Shown one piece after another: positions 1 to 8,332 of a stretch of 58,024 nt of DNA; position 1 is the stretch's first letter; each line of letters opens with the position of its first letter. Origin of the DNA: Pedobacter sp. ISL-64 (GTDB taxonomy: Bacteria; Bacteroidota; Bacteroidia; Sphingobacteriales; Sphingobacteriaceae); the NCBI RefSeq assembly GCF_018613605.1, contig NZ_JAGGPU010000012.1, positions 1 through 58,024 on the forward strand, written 5' to 3'. The notes beneath the pieces are model-generated. The model ran no database searches, was not told where the DNA came from, and worked only from the letters and a program-made list of their open reading frames with translations. The position numbers and the translations under genes were made by a program.

Positions 1-94
1 GTAAAGATATGAGCGGGACTGGAGCCCGCCAAAAGAACTGGACTGTTCATTTCCAAAAAACTAAAATTTACTATAGCCTCGCCCACACCAGGCC

Positions 95-142
95 AACTTA
101 CGAAGTTCGCCTGTGCTTTGGCCTTCCTAACCTTCGTAAGTT
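95..142. repeat. Inverted repeat downstream of the DUF1345 gene
   Basis: Two perfect 11-base arms, AACTTACGAAG (95-105) and CTTCGTAAGTT (132-142), enclose 26 bases. The element starts about 20 bases past the stop of the leftward gene ending at 164, so it could act as its 3' hairpin. The arm resembles palindromes scattered through Bacteroidota genomes, but copy number here is unknown. The rest of 1-163 holds only a short GCGGG/CCCGC hairpin (13-29) and no convincing gene. Confidence 0.5.
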
Positions 143-163
143 TTCCAAAACCTTAACTATAAC

Positions 164-835
164 TTATTTGCTTAACCCTGCCAATGCATTAATGGTTAAT
201 GCCACAATTACGGTATTAAAGATAAAGGCGATTAAACTGTGTAAAAGAGAAAGCCGTCTGATCTTCCGATCTGAAATTTCTACATCAGAAACCTGGAAAG
301 TCATGCCTAGCACGAAAGAAAAATAGGCAAAATCGATAAAATCGGGTTCATCATCTCCAGGAAATTCAAGTCCTGACCCTTTTTTATTTGAATGCCCTTT
401 CTTATTATCGCCATAGTAAAGATGTGCATAACGCATGCTAAAAGTAGTATGTACCAAAAACCACGATAAAAACATACCTGTTATGGCTACCACTAAATCG
501 AGCGGCTCAATATCTTTATTAATCAGCAATAAAATTACGGCAAGCAGACCAGCAAAGGTAGAAACCAACACAATGGCAAAAATTTCGCCCCGGGTTTCAT
601 CCTGCATTTTAGCTTTAAGGTGCGTTTCGGCCACAGAAGTATAAAAAAACATGTACCAGTGCAGCGTAATCAGGATTAAACAAAATATATCCCAGCCGAA
701 CATGATGTGTGTAAGTACACTCATTTTAAAAAAAAGCGAAACCAAATAAAAAGCAATCCCTAAAAACAGACTAATCAACAAAATAAACAGCGCTGACCGT
801 TTTTGGATACCTTCTAATTTCGGTTCGATTTCCAT
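164..835 (-). CDS. DUF1345 family integral membrane protein
   Basis: This is a 223-residue membrane protein of unknown role. Hydrophobic segments are visible near residues 18-40, 42-65, 85-105, 114-133, 168-182 and 200-218. The motif HTTFSMRYAHLYY around residue 130, followed by a charged linker and DFAYFSFVLGMTFQVSD, is the signature I associate with the DUF1345 family. The gene lies 3 bases downstream of a methyltransferase gene on the same strand, so the two are probably cotranscribed. The start ATG at 835 is the only good one. Substrate and function are not known for the family, so no role is proposed. Confidence 0.8.
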   Translation of the reverse strand: MEIEPKLEGIQKRSALFILLISLFLGIAFYLVSLFFKMSVLTHIMFGWDIFCLILITLHWYMFFYTSVAETHLKAKMQDETRGEIFAIVLVSTFAGLLAVILLLINKDIEPLDLVVAITGMFLSWFLVHTTFSMRYAHLYYGDNKKGHSNKKGSGLEFPGDDEPDFIDFAYFSFVLGMTFQVSDVEISDRKIRRLSLLHSLIAFIFNTVIVALTINALAGLSK

Positions 836-838
836 TTT

Positions 839-1621
839 CTAAAATTTAAGCTTGAAGTGTTCTTTTGCCTGTCCTTTTTTAAAGTAAACCAAGCCGATCC
901 AGAACAAATCTACTGTTATGGTAACATCAGGATGGTTTTTAATTTCAGCCCAGGCTTCTTTCATGCCTTCGCTCCAATAAATATCGTCAAAAATCAACAG
1001 TGAATCTTCATTAATTTTAGGCAAACACCAGTTAAAATAGTTCAGGGTAGCATCCTTGCGGTGGTTACCGTCAATGTAAACGAAATCTAAACTTGGCTGT
1101 TTGGCAATAATATCGGGTAGGATCATATCAAAATTGCCCACATGAAGCTCGATATTCTCTAAATTTAGATCCTCGAAATTTTTCTTCGCCACCTCTGCCG
1201 TTTGCGGGCAACCTTCGATACTAATCACTTCTGTATCAGCACTTGTTGTGGCCAGATAAGCCGTTGTAATGCCAAGGCAAGTGCCTAATTCTATAGCACT
1301 TTTAGGATTTGTATTTTTCGCCAACCTGTAAATCAGTTTGGCCAAGCGTGGACTTTTCAACGCGTTCTTCGCAATCTGACTTACCTTTTTTGTACGATTT
1401 TTATTGAGGTGAGAACCCGCCCCAAGGTCTGTAACAGTGATTATCGAATCGTCATTAAAAAGTTTTTTTCGTTGTTCTTCTATGTTTTTGTATTCAGATT
1501 TGTCGGTAAAATCGTAAATTACCTCATCAGCGAGCTTGTACACGAATGGTGAGTGCGTTCCATGTCGGCTTTTTGCTGTTAAACGGTGTTTAAGGTAATC
1601 TGTAATAAATTGAAATAGCAT
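839..1621 (-). CDS. Class I SAM-dependent methyltransferase (O-methyltransferase-like)
   Basis: The protein (260 residues from this start) carries a Rossmann methyltransferase core: motif I SAIELGTCLGITTAYL, an acidic loop VISIEG that would hold the ribose of S-adenosylmethionine, and DFVYIDGNHRKDATL in the position where O-methyltransferases have an IDxxH/K motif. The substrate cannot be told. An upstream in-frame start at 1645 exists, but a -7-like box (TACTTTTG on the minus strand, 1629-1636) overlaps that stretch, which favours the ATG at 1621 and a very short leader. The gene is followed after 3 bases by the DUF1345 gene and is divergent from the SirB1-like gene at 1666. Confidence 0.8.
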   Translation of the reverse strand: MLFQFITDYLKHRLTAKSRHGTHSPFVYKLADEVIYDFTDKSEYKNIEEQRKKLFNDDSIITVTDLGAGSHLNKNRTKKVSQIAKNALKSPRLAKLIYRLAKNTNPKSAIELGTCLGITTAYLATTSADTEVISIEGCPQTAEVAKKNFEDLNLENIELHVGNFDMILPDIIAKQPSLDFVYIDGNHRKDATLNYFNWCLPKINEDSLLIFDDIYWSEGMKEAWAEIKNHPDVTITVDLFWIGLVYFKKGQAKEHFKLKF

Positions 1622-1628
1622 AATATTG

Positions 1629-1636
1629 CAAAAGTA
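1629..1636 (-). promoter_or_regulatory. Putative -7 box (TAnnTTTG type) for the methyltransferase gene
   Basis: The minus strand reads TACTTTTG, matching the Bacteroidota -7 consensus TAnnTTTG, and ends 7 bases before the ATG at 1621. No clear TTTG -33 element was found at the right distance, so this is a motif match only. Confidence 0.4.
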
Positions 1637-1665
1637 ATTAAACACTGCAAACGTAGGTATGTTTT

Positions 1666-2529
1666 ATGGAAAATAACGCAGAGATAAGTGCTTTAGTAAA
1701 ATTGTTGGATGATCCTGACGAGGAAGTTTTCCATCATGTAGAGAAGAAACTGCTTGAATATGGTGGCGAAGTAGTACATTTTTTAGAAAATGCCTGGGAA
1801 CAGTCTTTTGATGGCTTGTTGCAGGAGCGAATTGAAAATATTGTTCATCAGATCCAGTTTAAAACGGTTAAAGAAGATTTAAGCTTATGGTATTTAAGCG
1901 GTGCTTTTGATTTATTGCAGGGCGCATTGATTATTAACCGGTACCAATATCCGGATTTAGATGAGCAAAAGGTAATTAACCAGATGGAAGAAATTAAAAG
2001 GGATATCTGGTTGGGCCTTCAATATGAAATGAGCTCGGTTGAAAAAGTAAAACTGATCAATCACGTTTTGTATCAACAATATGGTTTTGGTGGCAATACC
2101 AAAAACCACCACGATCCACAAAATTCTTATTTAAACCAGGTTCTGGAAAGCAAAAAAGGCAACCAGATTTCGCTGGCCATTATCTATTCTACCCTGGCAC
2201 AGAAATTAGACCTGCCTGTGTATGGAATAAACTTGCCACAGCACTTTATTTTGGGTTATATAGACGATAGCAAACAGGAAGGAACTGAATATGGTGTGCT
2301 TTTCTACATCAATGCTTTTAACCGCGGTAATATCTTCGGCAAACATGATGTTGATCAGTTTCTTCGCCAGCTTAATTTAGAGGCCCTGCCCGAATATTAC
2401 CGGCCTTGCAGCAATACCGATATTATCCGCCGGGTAATCAGAAACCTGATTTCGGCTTATGAAAATGCAGGGGCTACTGATAAAGTTGCCGAATTGAACG
2501 AACTTCAAGATATTATTGCCGAAAAATAG
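1666..2529 (+). CDS. SirB1 family transglutaminase-like protein
   Basis: This 287-residue cytoplasmic protein resembles SirB1/YchA, which carries a transglutaminase-like fold (Transglut_core2) and is often annotated as a protease or protein-interaction module. The first 60 residues look HEAT-like (LDDPDEEVFHHVEKKLLEYG). The core spans roughly residues 90-210 and includes GNQISLAIIYSTLAQKLDLPVYGINLPQHFILGY, the most conserved block of the family. There is no catalytic Cys in the block GNQISL, so protease activity is doubtful. The gene is divergent from the methyltransferase and 14 bases upstream of the chitinase gene. Biological role is unknown. Confidence 0.75.
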   Translation: MENNAEISALVKLLDDPDEEVFHHVEKKLLEYGGEVVHFLENAWEQSFDGLLQERIENIVHQIQFKTVKEDLSLWYLSGAFDLLQGALIINRYQYPDLDEQKVINQMEEIKRDIWLGLQYEMSSVEKVKLINHVLYQQYGFGGNTKNHHDPQNSYLNQVLESKKGNQISLAIIYSTLAQKLDLPVYGINLPQHFILGYIDDSKQEGTEYGVLFYINAFNRGNIFGKHDVDQFLRQLNLEALPEYYRPCSNTDIIRRVIRNLISAYENAGATDKVAELNELQDIIAEK

Positions 2530-2543
2530 TTTACCTAGATCCC

Positions 2544-3665
2544 ATGCACAAAAGAAAACTTACCGCTCCTACTATACTGTTCTGCATTACAGCCATCATC
2601 TCCTTATCATTTTTGAGTATCCGATCAAAAGCCCAAAAAACAATTAAACCAAACGTTATTGCCTATTACACCGGACAAAATTCAGTAATAGATAGCTTTC
2701 CGATCGAAAAACTGAGTCATTTGATTTATAGTTTCGGTCATTTGAAGGGCGATAGTTTAAACATAAGCTCAGCGAAGGATTCAGCCTTGATTACTAAAAT
2801 GGTGACTTTAAAACAACGAAACCCTGATTTAAAGGTAATGATTGCTATGGGTGGCTGGAGTGCCTGCAAAGATTGTTCGGAGGTATTCAGCAGGGCTGAG
2901 GGGCGAAAAACATTTGCCAAAACCACTAAAGAAATACTCGATTTTTTCCATGCCGATGGGATAGACATTGATTGGGAATACCCTGCAGTAGTTGGCTTTC
3001 CTGGACATAGATATACAATTGATGATAAACATAATTTCACTTTACTGATTAAAGAACTCCGTAAAAAATTAGGTAAAAAGGCCGAAATTAGCTTTGCTGC
3101 AGGCGGTACAAAAAACTGCATCGATTCTTGTTTCGAATGGGATAAAGTAATGCCATTGGTAAACCGGGTTAATGTGATGAGCTACGATCTGGTAAACGGA
3201 TATGCGACACAAAGCGGCCACCATACCTCGTTGTATGCTACCGCTCAACAATCTTTATCAGGCGATTACGCTGTAAAAGCTTTAATAGATTTAGGTGTAC
3301 CCGCACAAAAAATTGCATTAGGAGCAGCATTTTACGCCCGTATTTTTGAAAACACTATCGATGCCAACCAGGGATTATACCAGCCTACCAAATTTTTAAG
3401 CGGTGTTTCTTTTAAGGATTTTAAAAAGCGGTTCACTGCAGAAAATGGCTATACTTATTATTGGGACGAGAAAGCCAAAGCCCCATATTATTATAATCCA
3501 CAAACAAAATACCTCGCCACTTTTGACGATCCGAAATCAATTTCATTGAAAACCAAATATGTAATTGATCAAAAATTAAATGGCATCATGTTCTGGGAAT
3601 TAACAGATGATGCTTATACCGATGGACTATTGGATGTGATTGATAAAACGATAAAAGAATTATAA
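2544..3665 (+). CDS. Glycoside hydrolase family 18 chitinase, secreted
   Basis: GH18 enzymes cleave chitin or related N-acetylglucosamine glycans with substrate-assisted catalysis. The 373-residue protein has an N-terminal signal segment (about residues 10-30, ending SKAQ) and the GH18 signature DGIDIDWEYP at residues 138-147. This supplies the full DxxDxDxE set (D138, D141, D143, E145), with E145 as the general acid. Further family blocks are VMIAMGGWS, VMSYDLV and the C-terminal GIMFWELTDD. It ends 6 bases inside the convergent CAP gene. No carbohydrate-binding module and no type IX C-terminal domain are visible, so it is likely periplasmic or released by another route. Chitinase rather than endoglycosidase is inferred. 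Confidence 0.88.
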   Translation: MHKRKLTAPTILFCITAIISLSFLSIRSKAQKTIKPNVIAYYTGQNSVIDSFPIEKLSHLIYSFGHLKGDSLNISSAKDSALITKMVTLKQRNPDLKVMIAMGGWSACKDCSEVFSRAEGRKTFAKTTKEILDFFHADGIDIDWEYPAVVGFPGHRYTIDDKHNFTLLIKELRKKLGKKAEISFAAGGTKNCIDSCFEWDKVMPLVNRVNVMSYDLVNGYATQSGHHTSLYATAQQSLSGDYAVKALIDLGVPAQKIALGAAFYARIFENTIDANQGLYQPTKFLSGVSFKDFKKRFTAENGYTYYWDEKAKAPYYYNPQTKYLATFDDPKSISLKTKYVIDQKLNGIMFWELTDDAYTDGLLDVIDKTIKEL

Positions 3666-4142
3666 CGGATTACCAAAGGTTACCACCCAGTAATTTTGGG
3701 CCATGCCTACACCAGCTTCTTTACTTTTAGCATCCATCATGGCTTTACAATGGCTCACGCTATTTTTCCATGCAGCAATTACCTGATCTGCCTGACCATA
3801 TCCCTTAGCTAAGTTTTCTGCTCTAAATTCACCTGTATAACCCGCATTTAATGCACGCTCCTCAGGAGTACCGCCTTCAGGAGATAAATGATCAAAATAG
3901 TTTTGTTGTGCCATATCTTTGGCATGAGTTATTGCGGCATTTTGCAGTTGGTTATTTAATGATAGGGTGGGTACTGGGGGCATGTACGCTGTGCCACAAT
4001 TACACCCACTTTGCCTTAACAGATTAATTTTAGCAATTACCAAATTAACATCATTCTCTGGCACAGGCACTTCATCCTTTTTACACTGTACAAATAAAAT
4101 GCAGAGCAGTATACAGGCAAACATGCTTAGGCATTTTTTCAT
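3660..4142 (-). CDS. CAP domain (SCP/PR1-like) lipoprotein
   Basis: The 160-residue protein begins with a lipoprotein signal (CILLCILFVQC, lipid Cys near residue 20). It then has a CAP domain with the usual blocks HAKDMAQQNYFDHLSPEGGTPEERA, AENLAKGY, VIAAWKNSVSHCKAMM and GVGMAQNYWVVTFG. Bacterial CAP proteins of this type are extracytoplasmic, and their activity is largely unknown. A CNC motif around residue 48 may form a disulfide with the later Cys. The gene is convergent with the chitinase and overlaps its 3' end by 6 bases. It follows the GH16 gene on the same strand with a hairpin terminator in between, so it probably has its own promoter. Confidence 0.85.
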   Translation of the reverse strand: MKKCLSMFACILLCILFVQCKKDEVPVPENDVNLVIAKINLLRQSGCNCGTAYMPPVPTLSLNNQLQNAAITHAKDMAQQNYFDHLSPEGGTPEERALNAGYTGEFRAENLAKGYGQADQVIAAWKNSVSHCKAMMDAKSKEAGVGMAQNYWVVTFGNPL

Positions 4143-4162
4143 ATTTATTTTATGCTACAAAA

Positions 4163-4186
4163 GGAGGCAGCTATAAAGCTACCTCC
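4163..4186 (-). terminator. Hairpin terminator after the GH16 gene
   Basis: Arms GGAGGCAGCT (4163-4172) and AGCTACCTCC (4177-4186) pair with one mismatch around a 4-base loop. On the minus strand the hairpin is followed by TTTTGT. It lies 26 bases past the GH16 stop and 20 bases before the CAP gene. Confidence 0.6.
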
Positions 4187-4211
4187 GAAAGTGAATATTT
4201 ATTTTTATAAA

Positions 4212-5039
4212 CTAAAAAGCTCTTTCTCTACCCATATAAACATTTTTACCTGTGTAGAAAGTATTGCCAGAAGGGCCTGGAGAGCCGCTATCGCCTTCCA
4301 TTTGCATATTGATGATTAACCACATAGGTTTATTTACCGAATTACTCATGGTATGCTTGGCTACCCAAACATTATCGATATAATAATGGCAATCTACATC
4401 TGTCGCACTTACCTTATTGTACCAGCATTTGTAATTATGGTAGGAACCCGCATTAGAAACTGCGGTGAGTTTATTCTCCCAACCACCATCATAAGTATTC
4501 TGCCAATTTGTGTTATTGCCCTTAAACTCCATAATATCACTTTCAGGTGGCCATGAATTAACGCCGGTGATCCAAAAAGCAGGCCAGGTTCCTTTACTGG
4601 TGGGTACAGCAAAATCGCCAGAAATGGTATAACTGGGAAACTGATCGTTAATTAAAACCTGTTGTTTGGCGTAACAAGCACCTGAATTGTACCAAATAGC
4701 AATATTGGTAAAACCATTGGCAGTACTGTTTCCTGGAGATGAAGCTAAGCGGGTAGCTTTAATGGTGAGTACACCTCCGCTTAACGAGATCTGGTTATGA
4801 TTTGAGGTACTACCTACCATGCGGGCAGAACCATTATGATCGGTACCCCAGGGATAATTATAATTCCATTGTGCCTCAAAATTAGTATAGTTGGCAAGAG
4901 AATTACCATCTATTAATGTTTCCCAGGCTTTAACCTGTCCGTTTTCTTGTTTAACTTCTTCTTTCTCTTTCTTACAAGATAAAAGCACCACAAACATGCA
5001 TGTAAATAACATACACCATTTCATTTTTTCATTTCTCAT
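4212..5039 (-). CDS. Glycoside hydrolase family 16 lipoprotein
   Basis: GH16 enzymes cut beta-glucans or galactans. The 275-residue protein starts with a lipoprotein signal (MLFTCMFVVLLSC, Cys near residue 22) and carries the GH16 active-site strand ESDIMEF at residues 166-172. This provides the nucleophile E166, D168 and the acid/base E171 in the ExDxxE pattern. Aromatic-rich surroundings (WPAFWITGVNSWPPESD) and the late strand MWLIINMQM fit a concanavalin-like jelly roll. Spacing of the motif suggests a beta-agarase, porphyranase or kappa-carrageenase-like subgroup rather than laminarinase, but the substrate is not determined. It may be induced together with the neighbouring exported hydrolases; no regulator is adjacent. 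Confidence 0.82.
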   Translation of the reverse strand: MRNEKMKWCMLFTCMFVVLLSCKKEKEEVKQENGQVKAWETLIDGNSLANYTNFEAQWNYNYPWGTDHNGSARMVGSTSNHNQISLSGGVLTIKATRLASSPGNSTANGFTNIAIWYNSGACYAKQQVLINDQFPSYTISGDFAVPTSKGTWPAFWITGVNSWPPESDIMEFKGNNTNWQNTYDGGWENKLTAVSNAGSYHNYKCWYNKVSATDVDCHYYIDNVWVAKHTMSNSVNKPMWLIINMQMEGDSGSPGPSGNTFYTGKNVYMGRERAF

Positions 5040-5201
5040 TTTTTTTGAATTAGGTAAATATTTGGTTAATTGTAAGGCAACAGAATGTGGTCAATCGACT
5101 GTAAATCAATAACTAACAAATACAAAAGATTTCAGTGACCACTGTAGGGCAGACAAGGTTGATTGGTATTTTTTCCATAAGATTTGGTTAGGTTACAACA
5201 T

Positions 5202-5225
5202 CATGTCAATTTTAAAATTGACATG
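5202..5225. repeat. Perfect 24-base palindrome in the GH16 upstream gap
   Basis: Arms CATGTCAATTTT (5202-5213) and AAAATTGACATG (5214-5225) form an uninterrupted palindrome with no loop. It lies about 165 bases upstream of the GH16 start, in the 402-base gap 5040-5441. The gap otherwise contains AT-rich sequence and, at its right end, the terminator of the next gene. An uninterrupted palindrome suits a dimeric DNA-binding protein better than an RNA hairpin. Confidence 0.5.
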
Positions 5226-5392
5226 TCTGTAAGCAAAGATATACGCAGGCTTATCAAAAAATGAGGGGCTAAATCGTAAAAAAAGAGTGGTAAAATGGGC
5301 GTTTTTACATCATTTTCTTAATATGGGTTATTTTCTGTTTCTGAATATTTGGGCATTTAATTTTATTGACAGCTAAAAACCCTACAAAAACA

Positions 5393-5423
5393 AAAGCCTG
5401 ATCATAGTTTATGATCAGGCTTT
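5393..5423 (-). terminator. Strong hairpin terminator after the YD-type lipoprotein gene
   Basis: Perfect 14-base arms AAAGCCTGATCATA (5393-5406) and TATGATCAGGCTTT (5410-5423) enclose a 3-base loop. The minus strand continues with a T-rich run. It lies 19 bases past the stop at 5442. Confidence 0.8.
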
Positions 5424-5441
5424 CAATGATATTTTTTATAT

Positions 5442-6281
5442 CTATTTACAAGTATAATTTAAGCTATATTTTACATTATAAGTATCCGTTTGAACTGGTC
5501 CACTGCTTGGATAAAAAGTAGAAAGCACCGAAAACGATACCGATGTAGCGTTTCCTTTTCCATCGTATTGATAACCGAAGGTATAAACAGCATCAGTAAA
5601 AGGATCGCCATCGCCGTCTACCGTTTTTGCTGTGCCTTTAAGTAATACATTCTTAGATTGTTTCCCAAAATATCCACCGGGAAAATAATCAACATGATAA
5701 GAAAGTGGATCCGCAATCTCGTATGTGTTTACCGCATTTTCTGTTGAATATACATAGGTAGTGGTTTCTGTGTAGCCAAGGTGAGCATCAACTGAAACTG
5801 CCTTTACTAAATTGCCGTTGGCATAAGTTAAGTTATCAGTTGTATTTAATTCTCCGTTTAAATAATTTTTCACCTGAATTAAATAGCCATCTGCATTGTA
5901 GGTGTATTTTCTGGTATAACTATAACTAACCCCACCTCCACTAATAACACCATCACTCCCACTCGATATTGCCCTTCCATTTTCCAAAACGATTTCAGAC
6001 ACGTTCCCATCCCCGTCGGTAGCGGTAATTTTATTTGCCGTATAAACATAATTACTCGTCTGACCGTCGGTAGTTGTTGCTTTCGAAATCCTACCAGAAG
6101 CGTCGTAAGTGAAAGCAAGTGTGTAAGTGCCTAAAACATCAAGATCGGCCTTTAAACTTACTAGTTTGCAGCCATTTCCATTAGAGTCGAACTTGGCGTT
6201 CCCATTAATTTCTTTTTTACAACTTGCTATTGATATGATAGCCACAAAAGCTACCATAACATACTTAATTGTTTTATGCAT
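5442..6281 (-). CDS. Lipoprotein with YD/RHS-like repeats (DUF4595-like)
   Basis: The 279-residue protein has a short lipoprotein signal (VAFVAIISIASC, Cys near residue 21). Its body has beta-rich repeats of the type YTYNADGYLIQVKNYLNGE, LAFTYDASGRISKATTTDG and YQYDGKGNATSVS. The Y-x-Y-D/N-x-x-G-x-h core recalls YD repeats of RHS proteins, and small lipoproteins of this design are often assigned to DUF4595 in Bacteroidota. It is probably anchored in the outer membrane. No catalytic motif is visible, and a function is not proposed. A -7-like box lies 33 bases upstream, and a strong terminator follows, so it is likely a single-gene unit. Confidence 0.65.
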   Translation of the reverse strand: MHKTIKYVMVAFVAIISIASCKKEINGNAKFDSNGNGCKLVSLKADLDVLGTYTLAFTYDASGRISKATTTDGQTSNYVYTANKITATDGDGNVSEIVLENGRAISSGSDGVISGGGVSYSYTRKYTYNADGYLIQVKNYLNGELNTTDNLTYANGNLVKAVSVDAHLGYTETTTYVYSTENAVNTYEIADPLSYHVDYFPGGYFGKQSKNVLLKGTAKTVDGDGDPFTDAVYTFGYQYDGKGNATSVSFSVLSTFYPSSGPVQTDTYNVKYSLNYTCK

Positions 6282-6313
6282 TAAAATTTCCGGTTAAGAG
6301 GTTAAAATATCAG

Positions 6314-6321
6314 CAAAGATA
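6314..6321 (-). promoter_or_regulatory. Putative -7 box for the YD-type lipoprotein gene
   Basis: The minus strand reads TATCTTTG, a full match to TAnnTTTG, 33 bases before the ATG at 6281 and just after the stop of the upstream pseudogene. A -33 partner is not evident. Confidence 0.4.
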
Positions 6322-7235
6322 TTAAAATTTCTCTTTTTTCATCCAGTCAGCCAACAAGTTAAACCAATCTACATCCGAAGTCCTGTTGATTAAACCAAAA
6401 CCATGACCACCTTTCTCGTACAGATAAATATCGGTATCTACTTTATTCTGCTTTAATGCCTCATTCATTAAAACACTATTTTCGAAAGGAACAGTTTTAT
6501 CATCTTTAGCATGCACAAAAAAAGTTGGAGGTGTTTTCCTGGTTACATTTTTATTGGCTGAGAAATAATGTTTTAAACTATCAGCAGGATTTGGACCCAA
6601 TAAATTCTTCATCGTACCAGTGTGTACAGATTCTTCAAAACTGATTACAGGATAAATTAATGCAGCGAAATTTGGCCTAAGATCTATCTTTTCCGGATTG
6701 GCAATCTTAAGATCGTTATAATGGGCAACCAAAGTTGAGGCAAAATGCCCCCCGGCAGAAAAGCCCATAATCCCGATCTTGTTGGTTTTAATCCTATATT
6801 TTTTTGCATTTTTTCTAATCAGATAAATGGCTTGCTGCGCATCCTGCAAAGGGCCATAGGTTTTATCAACCATAATCTGATCGCTCGGTAACCGGTACTT
6901 CAATACAAAAGCGGTAACCCCAATCGCATTAAATCTTTTGGCCACATCAATACCTTCGTGGCTAAATGCCAAAGCGCCATAACCTCCGCCCGGGCAAATG
7001 ATTACAGCTGTTCCGTTGGCGATATTTTTAGGCGCTTCAAAAACCGTAAATGTTGGCACCGATACTTTGGTAATACTCAATGTACCGTTGGCTCGAACCT
7101 CCGTATTTTCTATATATTCAGCAGGAGTGGTTTTAGCTCCCGGAACTTCTCCTGAATATAAGGGTACAATTTCTTGGCATTCGAATAGTTAATTGCCATA
7201 AGCAACAAAATTATAATGATGGATGATTTTGCCAT
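6322..7235 (-). pseudogene. Alpha/beta hydrolase (acetylxylan esterase-like) with a frameshift at the signal peptide
   Basis: The intact part (from 7080 to 6322) is an alpha/beta hydrolase: an oxyanion block ICPGGGYGALA, nucleophile elbow GFSAGGH (Ser 160 of the reconstructed protein), Asp in HAKDDKTVP and His in GGHGFG. It resembles BD-FAE/acetylxylan esterase-like secreted enzymes. Upstream, the ATG at 7235 opens a signal peptide (MAKSSIIIILLLMAINYSNA) that runs into a stop. Restoring one C between 7175 and 7176 gives A-QEIVPLYSGEVPGAK and joins it in frame to the hydrolase, with a total of exactly 304 residues. So either a one-base deletion has inactivated export, or there is a sequencing error. 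The gene starts 11 bases after prfB. Confidence 0.75.
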
Positions 7236-7245
7236 TTTTTTTATT

Positions 7246-8320
7246 TTAAAATTCCATTAAATAAGCTTTCAAGAAATCGTTTATATCGCCATTTAAAACG
7301 GCATCAGGATTTGAAGTTTGATAATTAGTACGGTGATCTTTTACACGTCTATCATCGAGCACATAACTCCTGATCTGCGAGCCCCATTCTATTTTCTTTT
7401 TCGATCCCTCTACCGCAGCAATTGCTTCGTTACGTTTCCGTTCCTCAATTTCATATAATTGAGATTTTAATAAACGGATAGCATTCTCTTTATTCTGCAA
7501 CTGCGATCGCGACTCCTGGTTTTTAATAATAATGCCTGAAGGTTTGTGGTATAAACGTACAGCTGTTTCAACTTTGTTTACGTTTTGTCCGCCTGCTCCA
7601 CCAGCCCTAAATGTTTCGAATTCTATATCAGCAGGATTAATATCAATCTGTATGGTATCGTCAACTAAGGGATAAACATAAACAGAAGCGAAAGATGTAT
7701 GCCTACGGGCATTCGAATCGAATGGAGAAATCCGAACCAAACGATGCACGCCATTTTCGCCTTTCAGATAACCATATGAGAAATCACCATCAAACTGAAG
7801 CGTTACCGATTTTATACCGGCAACCTCCCCTTCCTGGCTGTCCTGTTCGGTAATTTTATAACCGTTCTTTTCTCCCCACATCATATACATGCGCATCAGC
7901 ATATACGCCCAATCACAGCTTTCAGTTCCGCCAGCTCCAGCAGTAATCTGTAAAACGGCAGAAAGTTGGTCTTCTTTGCTACGGAGCATATTTTTAAGTT
8001 CCAGTTCTTCTACGGCAGTTTTACTGATCTCGAACTGGTCTTGCAGCTCAGCTTCTGAAGCATCGCCCGATTGAAAAAACTCAAGCATTACCGCAGCATC
8101 TTCAACCGCATTATTGGTTTGGTTAAAGCCATCCGTCCATTTTTTCTTTGAACTTATTTCGGCAAGAATTTTCTCTGCTTTTTTAGGGTCGTCCCAGAAA
8201 TCGGGAGCCATTGTTAATTTTTCCTCTTCGCGGATGGCGTAAAGTAGCTCATCAACGTCAAAGATACCTCCTCAGCGACGTTACTCTGTCCCTTAAATCC
8301 TGAATATTTTCTTTGGTCAT
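7246..8320 (-). CDS. prfB: Peptide chain release factor 2, made by programmed +1 frameshifting
   Basis: RF2 releases finished peptides at UGA and UAA stop codons. The main frame carries the codon-recognition tripeptide SPF (residues 198-200 of the full product) in HRLVRISPFDSNARRH, and the catalytic GGQ (243-245) in RAGGAGGQNVNKVETAVRL. Reading starts at the ATG at 8320 and reaches an in-frame UGA at codon 21 (8260-8258). A +1 slip on CUU at codon 20 then continues as DVDELLYAIREEEKL into the main frame. The product would be 357 residues, normal for RF2. When RF2 is scarce, UGA decoding slows and frameshifting rises, giving autoregulation. The hydrolase pseudogene follows 11 bases later. Confidence 0.95.
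8258..8272 (-). promoter_or_regulatory. prfB +1 frameshift site
   Basis: On the minus strand the site reads AGGAGG TAT CTT TGA C. A Shine-Dalgarno-like AGGAGG (8272-8267), a 3-base spacer, the slippery CTT and the stop TGA occupy the same spacing as the classical E. coli RF2 site. Confidence 0.93.
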
Positions 8321-8324
8321 GAAA

Positions 8325-8332
8325 CAAATATA
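8325..8332 (-). promoter_or_regulatory. Putative -7 box directly before the prfB start
   Basis: The minus strand reads TATATTTG, ending 4 bases before the ATG at 8320, so transcripts from it would have almost no leader. No -33 element is obvious. The gap 8321-8617 holds nothing else I can name: AT-rich sequence with a small AATCAA/TTGATT dyad. Confidence 0.35.

Noticed and set aside
9..326. Open frame of 105 codons on the plus strand at the left end
   Set aside because: It overlaps the DUF1345 gene on the other strand, its product has no known pattern, and its first half crosses an inverted repeat.
3660..3665. 6-base overlap of chitinase and CAP genes as a sign of a wrong stop
   Set aside because: Both proteins end at normal family positions and the genes are convergent; short overlaps at 3' ends are common.
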